Shown here: piece after piece, positions 35,251 through 47,400 of the stretch
Layout of the letters: each line of letters starts with the position of its first letter
How positions within the stretch are numbered: position 1 is the first letter of the stretch
Notes under the pieces: model-generated
The model's database searches: none
Told to the model about the DNA's origin: nothing
What the model saw: the letters and a program-made list of their open reading frames with translations, nothing else
Made by a program: the position numbers and the translations under genes
Assembly (NCBI GenBank): GCA_946807835.1
Contig: OX327702.1
Span: 5,952,001 to 6,016,000 of the forward strand
Reading direction: 5' to 3'
DNA length: 64,000 nucleotides
Source of the DNA: Ailanthus altissimus
Lineage: Eukaryota > Streptophyta > Magnoliopsida > Sapindales > Simaroubaceae

Positions 35251-36034
35251 TGGATCAAAATGCAAATATTCAAATTAAAAGCATGTGAGGAACCTGGAAT
35301 TGATGGGAGTTATGTCATAACATTGAGCTCATCATTGGGTTGTGGCCAGCTTAATTTGCTCGCAATTATGGTCAGGAAAATTAGATGCATTTCATTAATG
35401 ATGAAAATTGGAAAAATGCAAAGTCAAATGTTCAAAAGTTGAAAATCGAAGCCTCCGCCAACTTTTTACAAAACTAATGCTCTTGTGAACCTAAAGTTTT
35501 CATAACTAAAATTTTGTTAATTAGAAATTAGGTTTCATGAAATGATTAAGGGAGATAAAGAAATGAATCAAATGATGACTTTGATATAATTAAGCCCCCG
35601 TCGGTAGTTATTAGTTAATTTCATGTCAAAATGAAGAGTAAAGTCACAAATAGTAAAGGCATTTTTCCGATTCGGGGTTTCGACATGTATTACTGTATCT
35701 GCTCAGAGCAAAAGATCGAACAGCTGGAACTTTTGTAATTGTACAATGATTTAAAGCTCTTTTTAATTTCTTATGAAGTACCAATGATACGTGCCTGAAG
35801 TTCGCTCCGCTCTTTCTTCATGGGCTTGTTTAAGAGCAGCTGTTCCGATGGTTTCTGTGCAGTATTTTTTTCAATAATTTTGAGATGTGGTAGGACCAAA
35901 TGTCATTAAGTATTGTTTAGATATTCTTAATGTCAGTAACTTTTTGAAAGATTCAAATTTTACTAAAGTGCTAACTTAGCTAAGGTTGCTTCAGCCTGTC
36001 GTGTCTTCGATCTTTGGCGATCGGTTTTGGTAAT

Positions 36035-37588
36035 GTAATTAGGAAATTACCATTTACACTTTAATAAATTATCTAACTACTAAAACCCTCTTAATATTTG
36101 ATAATATCCAAATAACTCCTATCGTTATAGTTGTAATAATATAAATTTTTGAAAGAATATAACCGTTTTTTATTATAAAAGTCAACAATTATGTCTATAT
36201 AACATTAACTAGTAACAATACATGTTATAAACAGTAAAATTAATACTGTATAATATAATTTTAAATAATTAAATAATATTGTGTAAACAACAAATTTATA
36301 TTATGCTGTAATTAATAATTTTTTTTATTTGTTAGATTAATATGATGACTAATATTAAATATTTATATTTTAAAAAAATACAGACATTTGTATTCAATAA
36401 TTTAAAATATAATAAAGGGATAAGTACAATTTATTCTCATATTTTAGACTAATTAACAACTTTGTCTCGATTAGATTTAAAATATTTAATTTTATTCTAA
36501 TTCATTAATTTTTGCCGTCAATTTGGATGATAATTTTATATTTAATATACTTTTACCATTTTACCCCAATAATAACACACATATAAAAATATATAAAATA
36601 TATGTAAATGAACATGTATCATTATATGATTTGTTACAAATAACACGTGTCATCGTATAATTGGTTATATTTTTAATAAAATATTGCTAGATCGGCCGCC
36701 GATCTATCCACCAGTGGTGGCAGTGCAAGTCACTGCACCCCATCGTTTAGTGGCGGCTGGCAGGGGCCGCCGTCACTCTCCATTATTTTTGACAATTTTT
36801 TGACATTTTTTAATTAAAAATGATCCCACCACTGTGTAGATAAAAAAAAAATTGAGTTTAATGATGTAAAATTTGATAAATTTTTGTTGTTGGCGTGTCA
36901 CCAAAAAACAGTGGCCGGCCGGCCGCCATTTTTCAACGATAGTACCAGTTTTTATTTTTAATTTTTTTTGTATAATTTAATTTATTTACAAATTATTGTA
37001 AAAAAATAAACCAATTATATGGTGACACGTGTCTAAAAGTACTAATCACATTTTGACACATGTCATATTGTTAAAGTTTATTTTTAAAATTATATTAAAT
37101 TAAATTAATGGATGAGATTGTGCTACGTGTTCGAAAAGACAATGAATGGGTAAGATTTTTTCACGTGTTTAATGGGTAATTTATTTGTATGGCTAGATTA
37201 TAATTTTATCCTTCACCATTAAAACTAATAACAAAAATTAACGAATTATGGTAAAATTGAATATTTTAAATCTAATCGGGATAAAATTGTTAATTAGTCC
37301 AAACAATGAAGATAAATTTATACTTATTCCTATAATAAAATCTCATATAATTTTTATTAATTATTTAATAATATAAATATACTAATTTTATTATTTGTAC
37401 AGTGTTTTTTTACTATTTGATACACTATAAATGTAACCGTTGATTTATTAACTAAAAAGATTGTTATAACCTATTTAAAATTAATTTATATTATTATAAT
37501 TATAATGATATTTTTTTATATTACCAAACACTAGAAGCGTTTTGATAGTTAACAAATATAATAGGAGGTAAATAGCATTTACTCTTAC
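36035..37588. mobile_element. Outer Mutator-like MITE
   Basis: Long imperfect terminal inverted repeats pair 36035-36190 (TAGGAAATTACCATTTACAC.., ATTTGATAATAT, GTAATAATATAAATT, AACCGTT) with the reverse complement of 37420-37588 (GTAAATGCTATTTACCTCC.., GTTTGGTAATAT, ATAATAATATAAATT, ATAGGTTATAAC). The terminal GTAAAT..ATTTACC character is common in plant Mutator-like MITEs. It encodes nothing. No clean target duplication is visible, so the superfamily call is tentative and the ends may be off by several bases. Confidence 0.65.
36417..37330. mobile_element. Inner Mutator-like MITE with 9-bp target duplication
   Basis: TIRs of about 100 bases start GGGATAAGTACAATTTATTC at the left and, read in reverse complement from 37330, GGAATAAGTATAAATTTATC at the right; both continue through GACTAATTAACAA and CGATTAGATTTAAAATATT to CGTTAATTTTTG-like sequence. 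The element is flanked by a perfect 9-bp duplication TATAATAAA (36408-36416 and 37331-37339), the Mutator hallmark. The body has CACGTGTCA-type repeats and a GC-rich core (36690-36935) shared with 11240-11720. There is no transposase, so it needs one in trans. Confidence 0.9.
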
Positions 37589-38301
37589 AAAATATATGGC
37601 TAACAGAATGAAGACTATATTATCGGATATAATCTCATCCTTATAATATTATTTCATGGTTTGAATTGTTACACTCATTAAAGAAGAAACGACATGTAAA
37701 ACAAGGTTTTCTTGCATTGAAGTGGATATGAGCAATGCGTACAACTAGGTTTTCGTGTTGTTAGGCTAAAGAAACTTGAATTTAATGAACACTGGTGACA
37801 AATTTATAATTATTTATCTTCTGTCCATTATCGGGTTTCGGTTAATGGGGCAATTTTTGGCTTAATGGTGCCTTTTAGGGGATTGAGGCAGGGTTATCAT
37901 TTATATGTATATCTTTTTTGTATTGTGTGCTGAAAGATTATCTTTTCTTTTGCATAAAGCGAAATGAAAAGGGGTTCTTAATGGTTTTACCACTACATGT
38001 ATTGCTTCTAAGGTTACGTTTTTTTTTTTATATTTCAGATGACAACTTGGTATTCCGTAAAGCTATAGTGCATATGATTGTTTAATTATTAAAAAATCAT
38101 TTTTGAATTATATAATTGTTGCTAAGAAGAAGATTAATTATGCAAAGTCTACAATCATTTTAGATCAAATGTTTCTATTGCTGGTAAAGGTGCTATAATG
38201 AAGTTGTTTTGGTTGGATTCGAATGTTATGTATGATCGATATCTAGGACTTCCTTTGTTTATGAGTCTTGGGAATAAAAATTACTTTTCAACATATCATT
38301 G

Positions 38302-38704
38302 TGAGGCAACGCTCTTAGAACGGCCCTCCTATTATTTGTTGATTCACTTGAAATATTAAAAAAATAAATTTCAAAAACTCGTCGATTTTTTTAAAAAATA
38401 TCAAGAATTTGATAATTGAGAGAAAAGTTTCTCTACTTAAAATTTTTATTTAACGCTATTTTTAAATAATCAATTTACAAGAATTTTACACAAGACATAA
38501 TCTATAAAAAAAAGATAAAGTCTTAGTTAAAATAAATATATTTAATTCTATCTAAAATAAAATTGATAACGTAATTATAAAATTGATAATGTAATCTTGA
38601 AATATTTTACGTTAAAATCATAAAGCTTTGTTTATTTGATAGAGTTGTAATCGAAATAGAATTCCTTTAAACACTGTCATCTTTGGCCTTTGCATGCTGC
38701 ATAA
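38302..38704 (-). repeat. 3' LTR of the non-autonomous element
   Basis: It aligns with 39914-40308 (GAATTCCTTYAAACAYTGTCATCTTTGGCC, ATTGAGAGAAAA, AAAGTCTTAGTTAAAATA). It has TT in place of TG at its first bases, an apparent mutation. Confidence 0.85.
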
Positions 38705-39913
38705 TTCCCCTTAGGTTGAAAAACTTTGCCTCGAATTTTCATTGTGCTCAATAGTCATTGAATTTTCGCAAACGAAATTAAGTGCTTGACATTTGAACAT
38801 CTTCAAACTATTTTTTGCATACACTAGAATAGAATTTCAACATAATATTTTGATGTAAACCACAAACTTTAAACATTCCAATCTTAGTCACAATGTCCAT
38901 CCAATTACTCCAATAATGAAAAGCAAATTCTTCAATCTTCAATTTTTTCAACAAAATCTTCAAAGTATTTTCATGCAATTTCTCAAAATAATTCATAAAA
39001 AAAAAAATTTCTCTCACTCTTTCATATGTTGAAAAATCTCATAATTATCACTCTCATTTGAATCAAGAGAATAGAACTCGATTGTGTTGTTTATTAACTC
39101 ATCATACTTCTCAATCTAAAAAACTTTATCAAATATCTGCGGTTGATCAAAATCAATAATTAGATTCAGAGAAATTAATGTCGACGTGAATGGCCAATTA
39201 TCTTTTAATTCATCAAAATTAAACTTAATATTTGGCACCATAATTTTAATTAATTTTTTTTTCACTATTTTTTTCTTTAATTTTTTTTCTCTTTTTTAAA
39301 GGAAAAAAATAAAAGTAAAAATTTAATACCTAATTAAATCAAAGGGGCAAAGTAGTAATTACCCAAGATTAAGGTTTCAATTTTTTGGCGAATGGTGGCC
39401 GTTGACGGAGCAACGGAGGTTGATCATAAGAGAGCAAACAATGGTGAGTTGAATGGTGGTGGTGGTGTGGTTGGATGTGCAGCAGTCAGCGGTGGATCGT
39501 GGTGCCAACGCGTTTCGGGTTGTGGCTGTTTTGGTCTTGATTCATAGTGGCTAGGGCTAGGTTTGATCGGCCGATTTTTTTTTAGTGGATTGGGGGCAGA
39601 TCAATGACAAAGGATGACGGCAACGGCTGCAATGGTGGCTCTAAGGTTTTGCGGCAACCTTCCTACCTTTTTGTGTTTTCTATTTTTTTTCAATTCTTTT
39701 TGTAAATTAACATGTACCTTTACTGGATATAGCTTGAGGCAAAAGATAGTGGTGGTGCTAAGGGTTTTTCTTCTTCTTTTTATTGGAAAGGGTTTTTAAT
39801 ATTTTTTTAAAAGGAAAAGGAATAAATAAATGGCTTTTATAATTTAGGTGGAGGTAATATTTCTTGAATTGTATCTAGCGCAAAGCTAGACACAATCTAG
39901 CTTTGAGACCAAC

Positions 39914-40308
39914 TGGTGCAGCGGTCTTAGAACAACTCTTTTATTATCTATTGATTTACTTGGAATAACAAAAAATAGGCTTCAAAACTTGTTGATTCTT
40001 TTAAAGAATACCGAAAATTTAAGAATTGAGAGAAAAATTTATCTGCTTAAAAATTTTATTTAATACTTTTTCTCAATGATCAAATTTACAAAAACTTTGT
40101 AGAATATATAATTTACAAAAAAATAAAGTCTTAGTTAAAATAGGTATAGTCTTATTTAAAAGATAACTGATAACATAATCACAAAACTGATAATGTAATC
40201 TTGAAAATCCTATGTTAAAATCATAAAGTTTTATTTATGTAATAGAGTTAGTAATCGAAATAGAATTCCTTCAAACATTGTCATCTTTGGCCTTGGCATG
40301 CTGCATCA
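39914..40308 (-). repeat. 5' LTR of the non-autonomous element
   Basis: On the minus strand it runs from TGATGCAG (40308) to GCACCA (39914). It is directly followed by the PBS at 39900-39913. Confidence 0.85.
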
Positions 40309-41941
40309 CATTGACAAAGTTGGTGCCGGCTCTAACTTTGGAAGGAAAATTTTTTGACGACCGAGGGGAAGATGGTGTTGATTAAGGCAGTGATTCAAGC
40401 GATTCCAATTTACGTAATATTGGTGTTCAAATTACCACCATCTTTTATCAGTAGAATTTGTTAGTTAATTCGATCCTTTTGGTGGGCTTTGAATGAGAAG
40501 GATAACAAAATGCATTGGCTTAATTGAGAGATGCTTTTTTTGTCGTTGTTTGATTTAATCAAGCCTTGGCGGCTAAACAAGGATGGCGGGTTTTAATATA
40601 TCCGGATGCATTGGCTAGCAAAATTCTAAAAGTAAAATATTTTTCCGATTCTAATTTCCCTGTTGTAGATTGTACTTGAGGTTGTTCTTATCTTTAGCAT
40701 AGTCTACTTTGGGTTCGAGAGATTTACTTAAGCGCAGTGTTAGATGTCGAGTTGGTGATGGCCGATCGATTTCATTATTATCAGATCCTCTTAAGCTGTT
40801 TTCTTTCGTGCCAATTACACCAAATTTTGGGAGAGATTTTTTTACCTAGTTTCTGATTTGATTTGATGTTGAAGGACGGGTCCTGGAATTTCAATATTTT
40901 AAATGAGGTATTTTGGTCGGTCGATGTGCTGTTGATTACATCCATCCCTGTTATTCAGTTTTCGGATTCGGATTCTTTGCTATGGCACTTTGCAACTTCG
41001 AGTGTGTTTTTTTAGTCAAATCAGAATACCATGTTGCAAGGAAGGGGTCTAACACAGACTCCAATTTGTCGAATTCTTCTTCCAAACGTTAGTGGCATTT
41101 TCTATGGTGTCTAAACATTCCTCCTAAAGTGAAGGTATTCATGTGGAGAGTTTATCTAAATATACCGCCAATTGCTTGAATTTGTATCAACGACATTTGG
41201 ATATTTCACCAACTTATGGATGATGTAAATTAAAGGCTGAAACTTCTTTTCATGCTTTGGTTTCTTGCCCAAGTGTAATGGAGGTATAAGAGTGTAGTAT
41301 CTTTGGTAAATTTTTAATAGAGTTTAATTGAGCTAATTTGGGAGGATTATTGTTGTTTCCGTTTAATGAGCTGAATGCACCGGATTACGAGATGGTTTGC
41401 ATTTTGTTGTGGTTTTGTTGGAGTTCTTCGAACATATTTTTATTTACCAATCATCCTTCTTCTGCAAGGGATATTATCGAGCATGTGGGTTTCTTCCTGT
41501 ATGAAATCTAGGAGCTTTGTAGTTATGTCAGGTCAAGCAATAGTTCCTTGCAAGCATCTGATAAGAATTCGGCCATGGTAGTTTAGCAATCTCCTTTTCT
41601 AGGTACTTTTAAAATGTGGATGCAACAAATAATTTAAGAGCAAAACCAGATAGGTGTTGGTTGGGTGTTTCGCGGTTTTATTGGAGCTATTTTGAAGGCG
41701 GCTGCTAAATATTTTTCAGGTTGTTTTTTCTCCCTTTTCAGCAGAATGTCTAGCTATCTATCTTGCTCTTTCTGATGTGGCTGATTTGTATGAAGAAGTT
41801 CATTGCAAAAATTTGGCGACTTCTCTCAATGCAAAATTATTTTTTGGCATTGAGAAAAATATACTATTTGTATTTACAATGATTTTATTTGTTCTGAAAA
41901 GTAAGTAAAATCGACGTTCCTTTCATTTAAAAAAAAAAAAA

Positions 41942-44151
41942 CGTTCCTGAAGCACGTGTAACTCATGTGCAATGGAAAAAAAGGCCATGCAGCCAATGCC
42001 GATGCCATTTGGTACTACATATACGGGTCTAATTAAAGAGTTTTGATGCATGAAAATGATGTTAGTGATGGAAGAAATCAAAATTATATGATACATTTTG
42101 AAAAAGGGAAAAAAAAAATTGCTCATGATTACTTGAGGAGTAATAATGAAATTGTGTAAAGCCATGCGGGTGCATTTTAATTATACAAATTTGAAACATA
42201 AAAGAGTTCATTGGAATCATTATATGAATACATTTGGCTCTAATTATTTATATTGAAAAACCTTATAGTGATAACTAGACGTACATTAAACATGCCATTT
42301 GCTCTCCTTGCATTTCAAAACTGAAAGGCTTTTAACCTTTGGCAATGATGAGGCAGGGTGTGACTGTGAGGTGCTCTTGCCATCTCCTTTGAATATGGGC
42401 ATGCACTTTATTGATTATGTTAAGTGGCTTTCATTTCATGCATTAATCATAATTACGTGACTATTTACAATGCTTTTACTCTTATAACTCCGTGCTTGAG
42501 CTTTTGCTCTGCTTAATTCCACAGTACCTAACACTTGTAAAGTGGAATATGTTTAATAGCTTTTTTATAGCTTACTTTGTTTATTAAAAGGAGTGTTAAG
42601 AAAAAAAAGGGGTCTTTCGAATATTAAAAAAAATAGCATCCAACTCAGAATCCAATTAAGAAACATGTCCATGCAAAAGAATAAATAAAAATTAGTCCAC
42701 AGCTGTAATAATTAGGTATATTTCACCCAATTCAACTTATGAGCCTGCAAATAACCAAAAGCTGACCCCAGGTGTTTTTTAGTTGATCCATAATTTTCGA
42801 TATGTCTTCATTAATGGTACCTTTTTTTTAAAGCTTTTATTAATGGTACTTTATCCTGCCAAATGTATAATTGTTTTTCCTTTTTTTTTTTTTAACATAG
42901 CTTATTTTATCAATCTCAATTAGATTAAATTTGACTCTTTGTCTCTTCCATGGATAGCGGTAATTTTTTTTTAATTTTTAATAAAATAAATATATTTTTT
43001 TAAAGTTTAAATTTATAAATTATGTTATAATAAGTATTATTATATAAATAAAATTAATCAGTTCAAAAATAAGAAATTAAATTGAATTCAAACAGTTCAA
43101 TTAATTTGATTTAATTTAATTTAATTTTTTAAATTTCTTATTTAAATTGAACCAAACCAAAATTGAATTAAAATTAATGAATCAATTTTAAATAAATAAA
43201 ATCAATTAATAACCAAATTCTAATTGAATCGAAGTAAAATTTTTTAATTTAATTTAGTTTAATATTTTATTTAATCAAATTAATATCCATTCTTATTATT
43301 ATATGTCTCAATAAATTTTTTATTATAAATATTAGTAAATTATTATTAGAATAACATTTAAATTTTTATTTGATAAAAATAGATTAACAAGCTATATAAT
43401 AATAAGATCCTCGGCTCTCGAAAAGATGAGAAAAGGGAACCTCGTAGTGAAATGAATAAATTGTGTTTCTTGGGGAATGGATGGGGGTCTAGCATGATAT
43501 AAAATTTGAAAGGTTTTGCTTTTGCATGTAAGTAATTAAATAAATAATATACCTATACGAAGTATGTGCCTTTTTTTAAAAAGAAAAAAATCACTTTAAA
43601 ATAGAAAACTATTAAATTTACAAAAAAAAAAAAATAACCTCGTAAAACGAGAATCAAAAGTGGGAAGGATAGAGTGTCGAGGAGGGCAAAATTCATCAGC
43701 TTTTGCCTTCCGGTCATTCATTCATCACTCTGTTCATGGATCTGTTCCAGTGTTCTCACGTGCGTCGTGAGACATACCCTTTACTTGAGGTAAATTTAAA
43801 GTTAAATTATTTAACTATACAAATCATTTGATTAAAAAATGAAACCAAAAATCTATTAGGCGACAAAACCCCCCGAGAAACCTGTCAGAAATATCTGCAA
43901 CACAGTTCTACATCTACTTCAATTATTACCGGATATAGCCGGTGGTCACCCGGTTGCTCGAAACCCTATGCTCATCATCAGACTCTTTCTATGGACAAGA
44001 GATGGAGAAAATAATAATAATAAAGAAACTCAAAAACTGAAACAAAGATGTGGTTGTTTGTGTATTGTATTGTGCGACTGAGTATGCAACTATGCAAGTG
44101 AATGAGTGAGCGAGTGTGTGTGTTAGTAGTAGTAAAAGTGTGTTTTTGAGG
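41942..44151. other. Upstream region of the homeobox gene
   Basis: No gene is visible. The part 43030-43280 is rich in ATTGAATT/AAACCAAACC-like sequence, of the type seen in dispersed plant MITEs that echo AACCGAACC, but ends could not be set. From about 43640 the sequence becomes less AT-rich, consistent with the proximal promoter of the gene that starts at 44452. Confidence 0.4.
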
Positions 44152-44330
44152 ATGCGTGATTATTTGTATTCTCGATCTCCATCACGTATCTCTGGGGGTC
44201 TCTGCCAAATTTGCAGCAGCTCTGAAATAAGATCATGATAGCCCTTCACTTCATTTCATCATCGCCACATCTCTTTCACTGTTCCCTCTCTTTCACCATC
44301 TATAATATTATCCTCTTTCTCTCTAATTAA
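44152..44330 (+). promoter_or_regulatory. Possible 5' leader with two overlapping uORFs
   Basis: An ATG at 44152 opens 28 codons ending at TGA 44236-44238. A second ATG at 44235 overlaps that stop as ATGA and opens 31 codons ending at TAA 44328-44330. Both lie upstream of the BLH9-like start in a pyrimidine-rich stretch (44270-44440) typical of a plant 5' leader. They matter only if transcription starts before 44152; a TATAATATT sequence at 44301 could instead mark a start downstream of both. The first uORF (SRSPSRISGGLCQICSSS) has a codon make-up unlike the random AT-rich ORFs of the window. Confidence 0.3.
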
Positions 44331-44451
44331 TACCCATAACTTACACAGTTCCTTTTTCTGTCTCGCACTCCCTCTCTGTCCCTTTCTTTTTTGTTTCAGT
44401 AGTACTACAGTTTTTTTTCTCTCTCTCTTTTGAGGGTTTCTGTTTGTGGTT

Positions 44452-47400
44452 ATGGCGGAGGGTTTTGAGCCCTACCATGTCCCACAACAAAGCAGAAGAG
44501 ATAAGCTACGAATTGTGGCTCAAAACCATCCAACAGCTTGTGTGGAAACTACTAGTCTTCAAGCTGCTTGCACAGGTTTAGCTCCTTTCTATGATGCTTC
44601 ACTTATTTCTTCTTCCGATTTGCTGAATTGTGCAAACACGAGTGGCCACGATTTCCATCATCATGACAACCCCATCTCAGCCTCTGGCGAGCCAGTTAAA
44701 GGGAACCCAGTTTGTGTAGTCAAAGAAGAAGGTGGGAATTTGATGGGTTATGTTGGTGGGATTGTGAATGGTTCTTCTTCTAGTTCAACTTCACATCATC
44801 CTTATTTGGATCCACAGTCAACTTTGCATATGAACCCTAGCTCGATTCTTGATATTAACAATAATCCCTTTCTTTATACTCCACATAACCTTCAAAACCT
44901 TAGAGACTTTGATCAGTCGTATAATGGTGGTAGTAGTGAAGTTGTTTTGTTTAAACCAGAACCATTATCTCTATCTTTATCTTCTCACAGTACCCACCAA
45001 AACAGCCTTCCTCTTGAGCTAAATCTTCAACAATATGGCTCTGCAATTTTTGGTAATAGAGTGACAAGTAGCGGATATGTAGTTCCAAGCACTGTTACTG
45101 CCGGTGGCTCGACCTCAAACGAGGCATCGAGAAGTTCAGCCCCTTTCGGACCATTTACGGGATATGCTTCGGTTTTGAAGGGATCAAGATTCTTGAAACC
45201 AGCACAGCAATTGCTGGAGGAGTTTTGCGATGTGGGTCAAGGAGTTTTTTTTGAGAAAATTACTGTTGATTCTTCTTTGATGGATCCTCCGTGGATGAAT
45301 TTGAACGCTAGTGGAATTGTTGATGATCCGCTCAGTTTTGGAGACGGCGGCGAAAATCGAAGAAACAAGTCGAGGTTGATCTCAATGCTTGATGAGGTTT
45401 GCTTCCTCTACTTTCTTTTCACTGACCAGTGTCTCCTCATTAATGCAATTTTACCCAAATGTGTTATCTTTTTTAAGTTCTTTTTGGGACGTGTTTCATG
45501 TTTGATATTCAATTTTGTTGCGGTTTGATTTTTCGTTAGGTTTTTATTTATGCATATTAGTCTTGGAAGTTCTTTTTGGATTTTCAGGGATCGGGGTGTA
45601 CTTAATTATCTTTTTCGATCTTTAATTCGGGGATGTCTCTTTAATGAACCTCGAAAATTTTTGTCACTGTTGAAGCCATTACTTGTATTGTCTACTGTTA
45701 AATTAATAAATGATTCTTTAAAGTATTAGGCAAGTCATTGATTGAACCAGCATGCAATCGGCGGTTGCATGTATAAGCTGCAATAAAGCATGTCCTCTTT
45801 GGTGTTTGTTTATGAAATTTGTGTAGTTTATAGCTTGCTAAACTCTATTTTATATGAATTAGATTCTTATGGTTGAGAAATAGATGGCATCGGTGATCAC
45901 AAAATCATCTTTTTGGAAAAGGTGGTTTAGTAGGGAATATATGCACAAATATTAGTATTATAAAGTGTCTGACAACCATAGAAAGAGTTCTAATAGGTGA
46001 CAATATCACCAAGTGAGGAGCGTAATGTGCATAAAGTGATTGAAGAATCCATTTGAAAAGATTTGTACTCTAGTAAAGCGCGTGCCAAGCATAATTGTAT
46101 TCCAAACCTAAAGTGGAAGGAATGAGTGTAGATTGACAAGGTGTTTGGCCTCTTTGTTGGATAGGCCTCAGTTTAATTCGATTGTGTTAACTAGCTGAAT
46201 TGTCTATTCAAGGTGTGATTCTGGCTCTCAGAAGGTATTTAAAAAGGATTGTAGATGGGAAAGTTCTCACTTGACATTTTGTTCTTCATTGTAGAAATTG
46301 ATCTCCCTCCAACATCCCTAGAATCCTTCGGAATACATTGTGCGTTTAGTGAGTGGCTGTGACAAGGCAGTTTTTTGAAACATTGCTTTTGTTAGTATTT
46401 TAGCACTTATAATTTGTTTAAAAAATCTATTAGAAGTACATCAAACATCAAGAATAATAAATCATATAAAGAACACAAAACATTTAACGTAGTTCACTTT
46501 AATTTTGGACTACATCCACGGATGAGAGAATAATCTACTATAATCTTATAATATAAAATACAAGAGTACTATAATTATTTTCTTTGTGACCCCTCATATA
46601 ATTTTTGTCTCTCATAGTTTTTTTCATTGATTCTCTAACCTCTTTATATAGTTAGTGATATCTAATTTCTTATTAAACTTGTATTTTTAATTCTTGTACA
46701 ATTTGAACTCTACTTTTAATAAGGTAAATCTTACAAGAAAACTACTAATTTATCAATCTCTTAAACCCACTAAAATAATGTAATTTAGGTCTTTCCTAAA
46801 TAAGTTTGGTTTAATCTAACACTTTTTGAAGTTGAATTAACTTATTGAGATTAGTTAAGGATTTATTCGACAAGAAGTCGAAAAGAGTGCTTTATCTTTC
46901 TTTTTTTGGAATGCTCACATTACATTAAACATTATTTGGATGCTGAAGTGGGAAAGTAAATTTATGTGATATTATTGGCCAGAAATATATGCAATAGGAA
47001 ATCTTCTATGTCAAGTGTCTTTCTAGCTTCTATAAGGTTTTTTTATGATTAGCTGGTGTTATATGTGGAAGAACAGTATCTAGACTCTTTCCAAAGGGTG
47101 AATCATTTTTGTGATCTTGCATCACAATATAGGCAGCACCTTGAGACTGGAAGAAGTTAAAGTAAGAAAGAACAAGGAAAACAGAAACTTTATGTGCTAT
47201 TTGCATGGCTTGTTAAATATATTGTACGCATTATACAAAAATGGTTGAAATTGACCACGTTTGATAGTGTTATATTGTATTACCAACTTATGTGTAATAC
47301 TTAAGCTATCTTAATTTATTGTTTCCTAAAAATTCATTGCTGTTGGTTGAGTTTGGCTCTTTAAAGCATTGGCTTCTACTGATATGATTGTTGGGAGATA

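Larger units (their letters stand above)
33201..36034. other. Intergenic DNA with short repeats, no gene
   Basis: A CT-rich then GC-richer stretch at 33640-34090 (ORFs of 76 codons minus and 78 codons plus) looks like a decayed 5' leader of a retroelement or host gene; I cannot assign it. Two tandem repeat groups (34170-34332 and 34730-35250) are listed separately. The rest is AT-rich and featureless. Confidence 0.4.
38302..40308 (-). mobile_element. Non-autonomous LTR element (TRIM/LARD-like) inside the LINE
   Basis: Two direct repeats of ~400 bases (38302-38704 and 39914-40308) flank 1.2 kb of internal DNA. A perfect 5-bp duplication CATTG lies on both sides (38297-38301 and 40309-40313), and the LINE reading continues across it. 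Read on the minus strand, the LTR begins TGATGCAGCATGC and ends in CA. The inner side of the 5' LTR has TTGGTCTCAAAGC, close to the initiator-tRNA(Met) PBS; the inner side of the 3' LTR has the purine tract CCTAAGGGGAA. No gag or pol motif is visible, so mobility would depend on another element. LTR length is greater than in classic TRIMs. Confidence 0.85.
37596..41941 (+). pseudogene. 5'-truncated LINE (L1-like), interrupted
   Basis: Reverse-transcriptase blocks of plant L1-type elements can be read in shifting frames: MANRMKTILSDIISS at 37596, then HSLKKKRHVKQGFLALK, VDMSNAYN, GLRQG (near 37880) and RYLGLPLFMSLGNK (near 38240-38280). After an insertion they resume with GKMVLIKAVIQAIPIYVI and FKLPPSFISRI (about 40366-40450) and FWWALNEKDNKMHWL. 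A zf-RVT part follows, with PPKVKVFMWRVYLNI (near 41123). An RNase H-like end reads GVGWVFRGFIGAILKAA then AECLAIYLALSDV (near 41655-41790). The element ends in an A run (41929-41940). Endonuclease and the first RT motifs are missing at the 5' side, which abuts the outer MITE. Confidence 0.8.

Noticed and set aside
38302..40308. Retrozyme (hammerhead-bearing non-autonomous LTR element)
   Set aside because: Length, LTR size and the tRNA(Met)-type PBS fit, but neither strand of the LTR contains a CTGATGA core with a matching GAAA, so no hammerhead can be drawn.
41923..42165. 80-codon minus-strand membrane protein
   Set aside because: It begins in sequence after, and ends in, the LINE A-tail region (its Phe-Phe-Phe-Lys end is the poly(A) read backwards), so it is an artefact.
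44446..45528. A single 360-codon ORF as the complete homeobox protein
   Set aside because: It begins at two non-ATG codons before ATG 44452, and past 45396 it reads intron sequence. Splicing at GT 45397 to 48612 restores the BELL domain.
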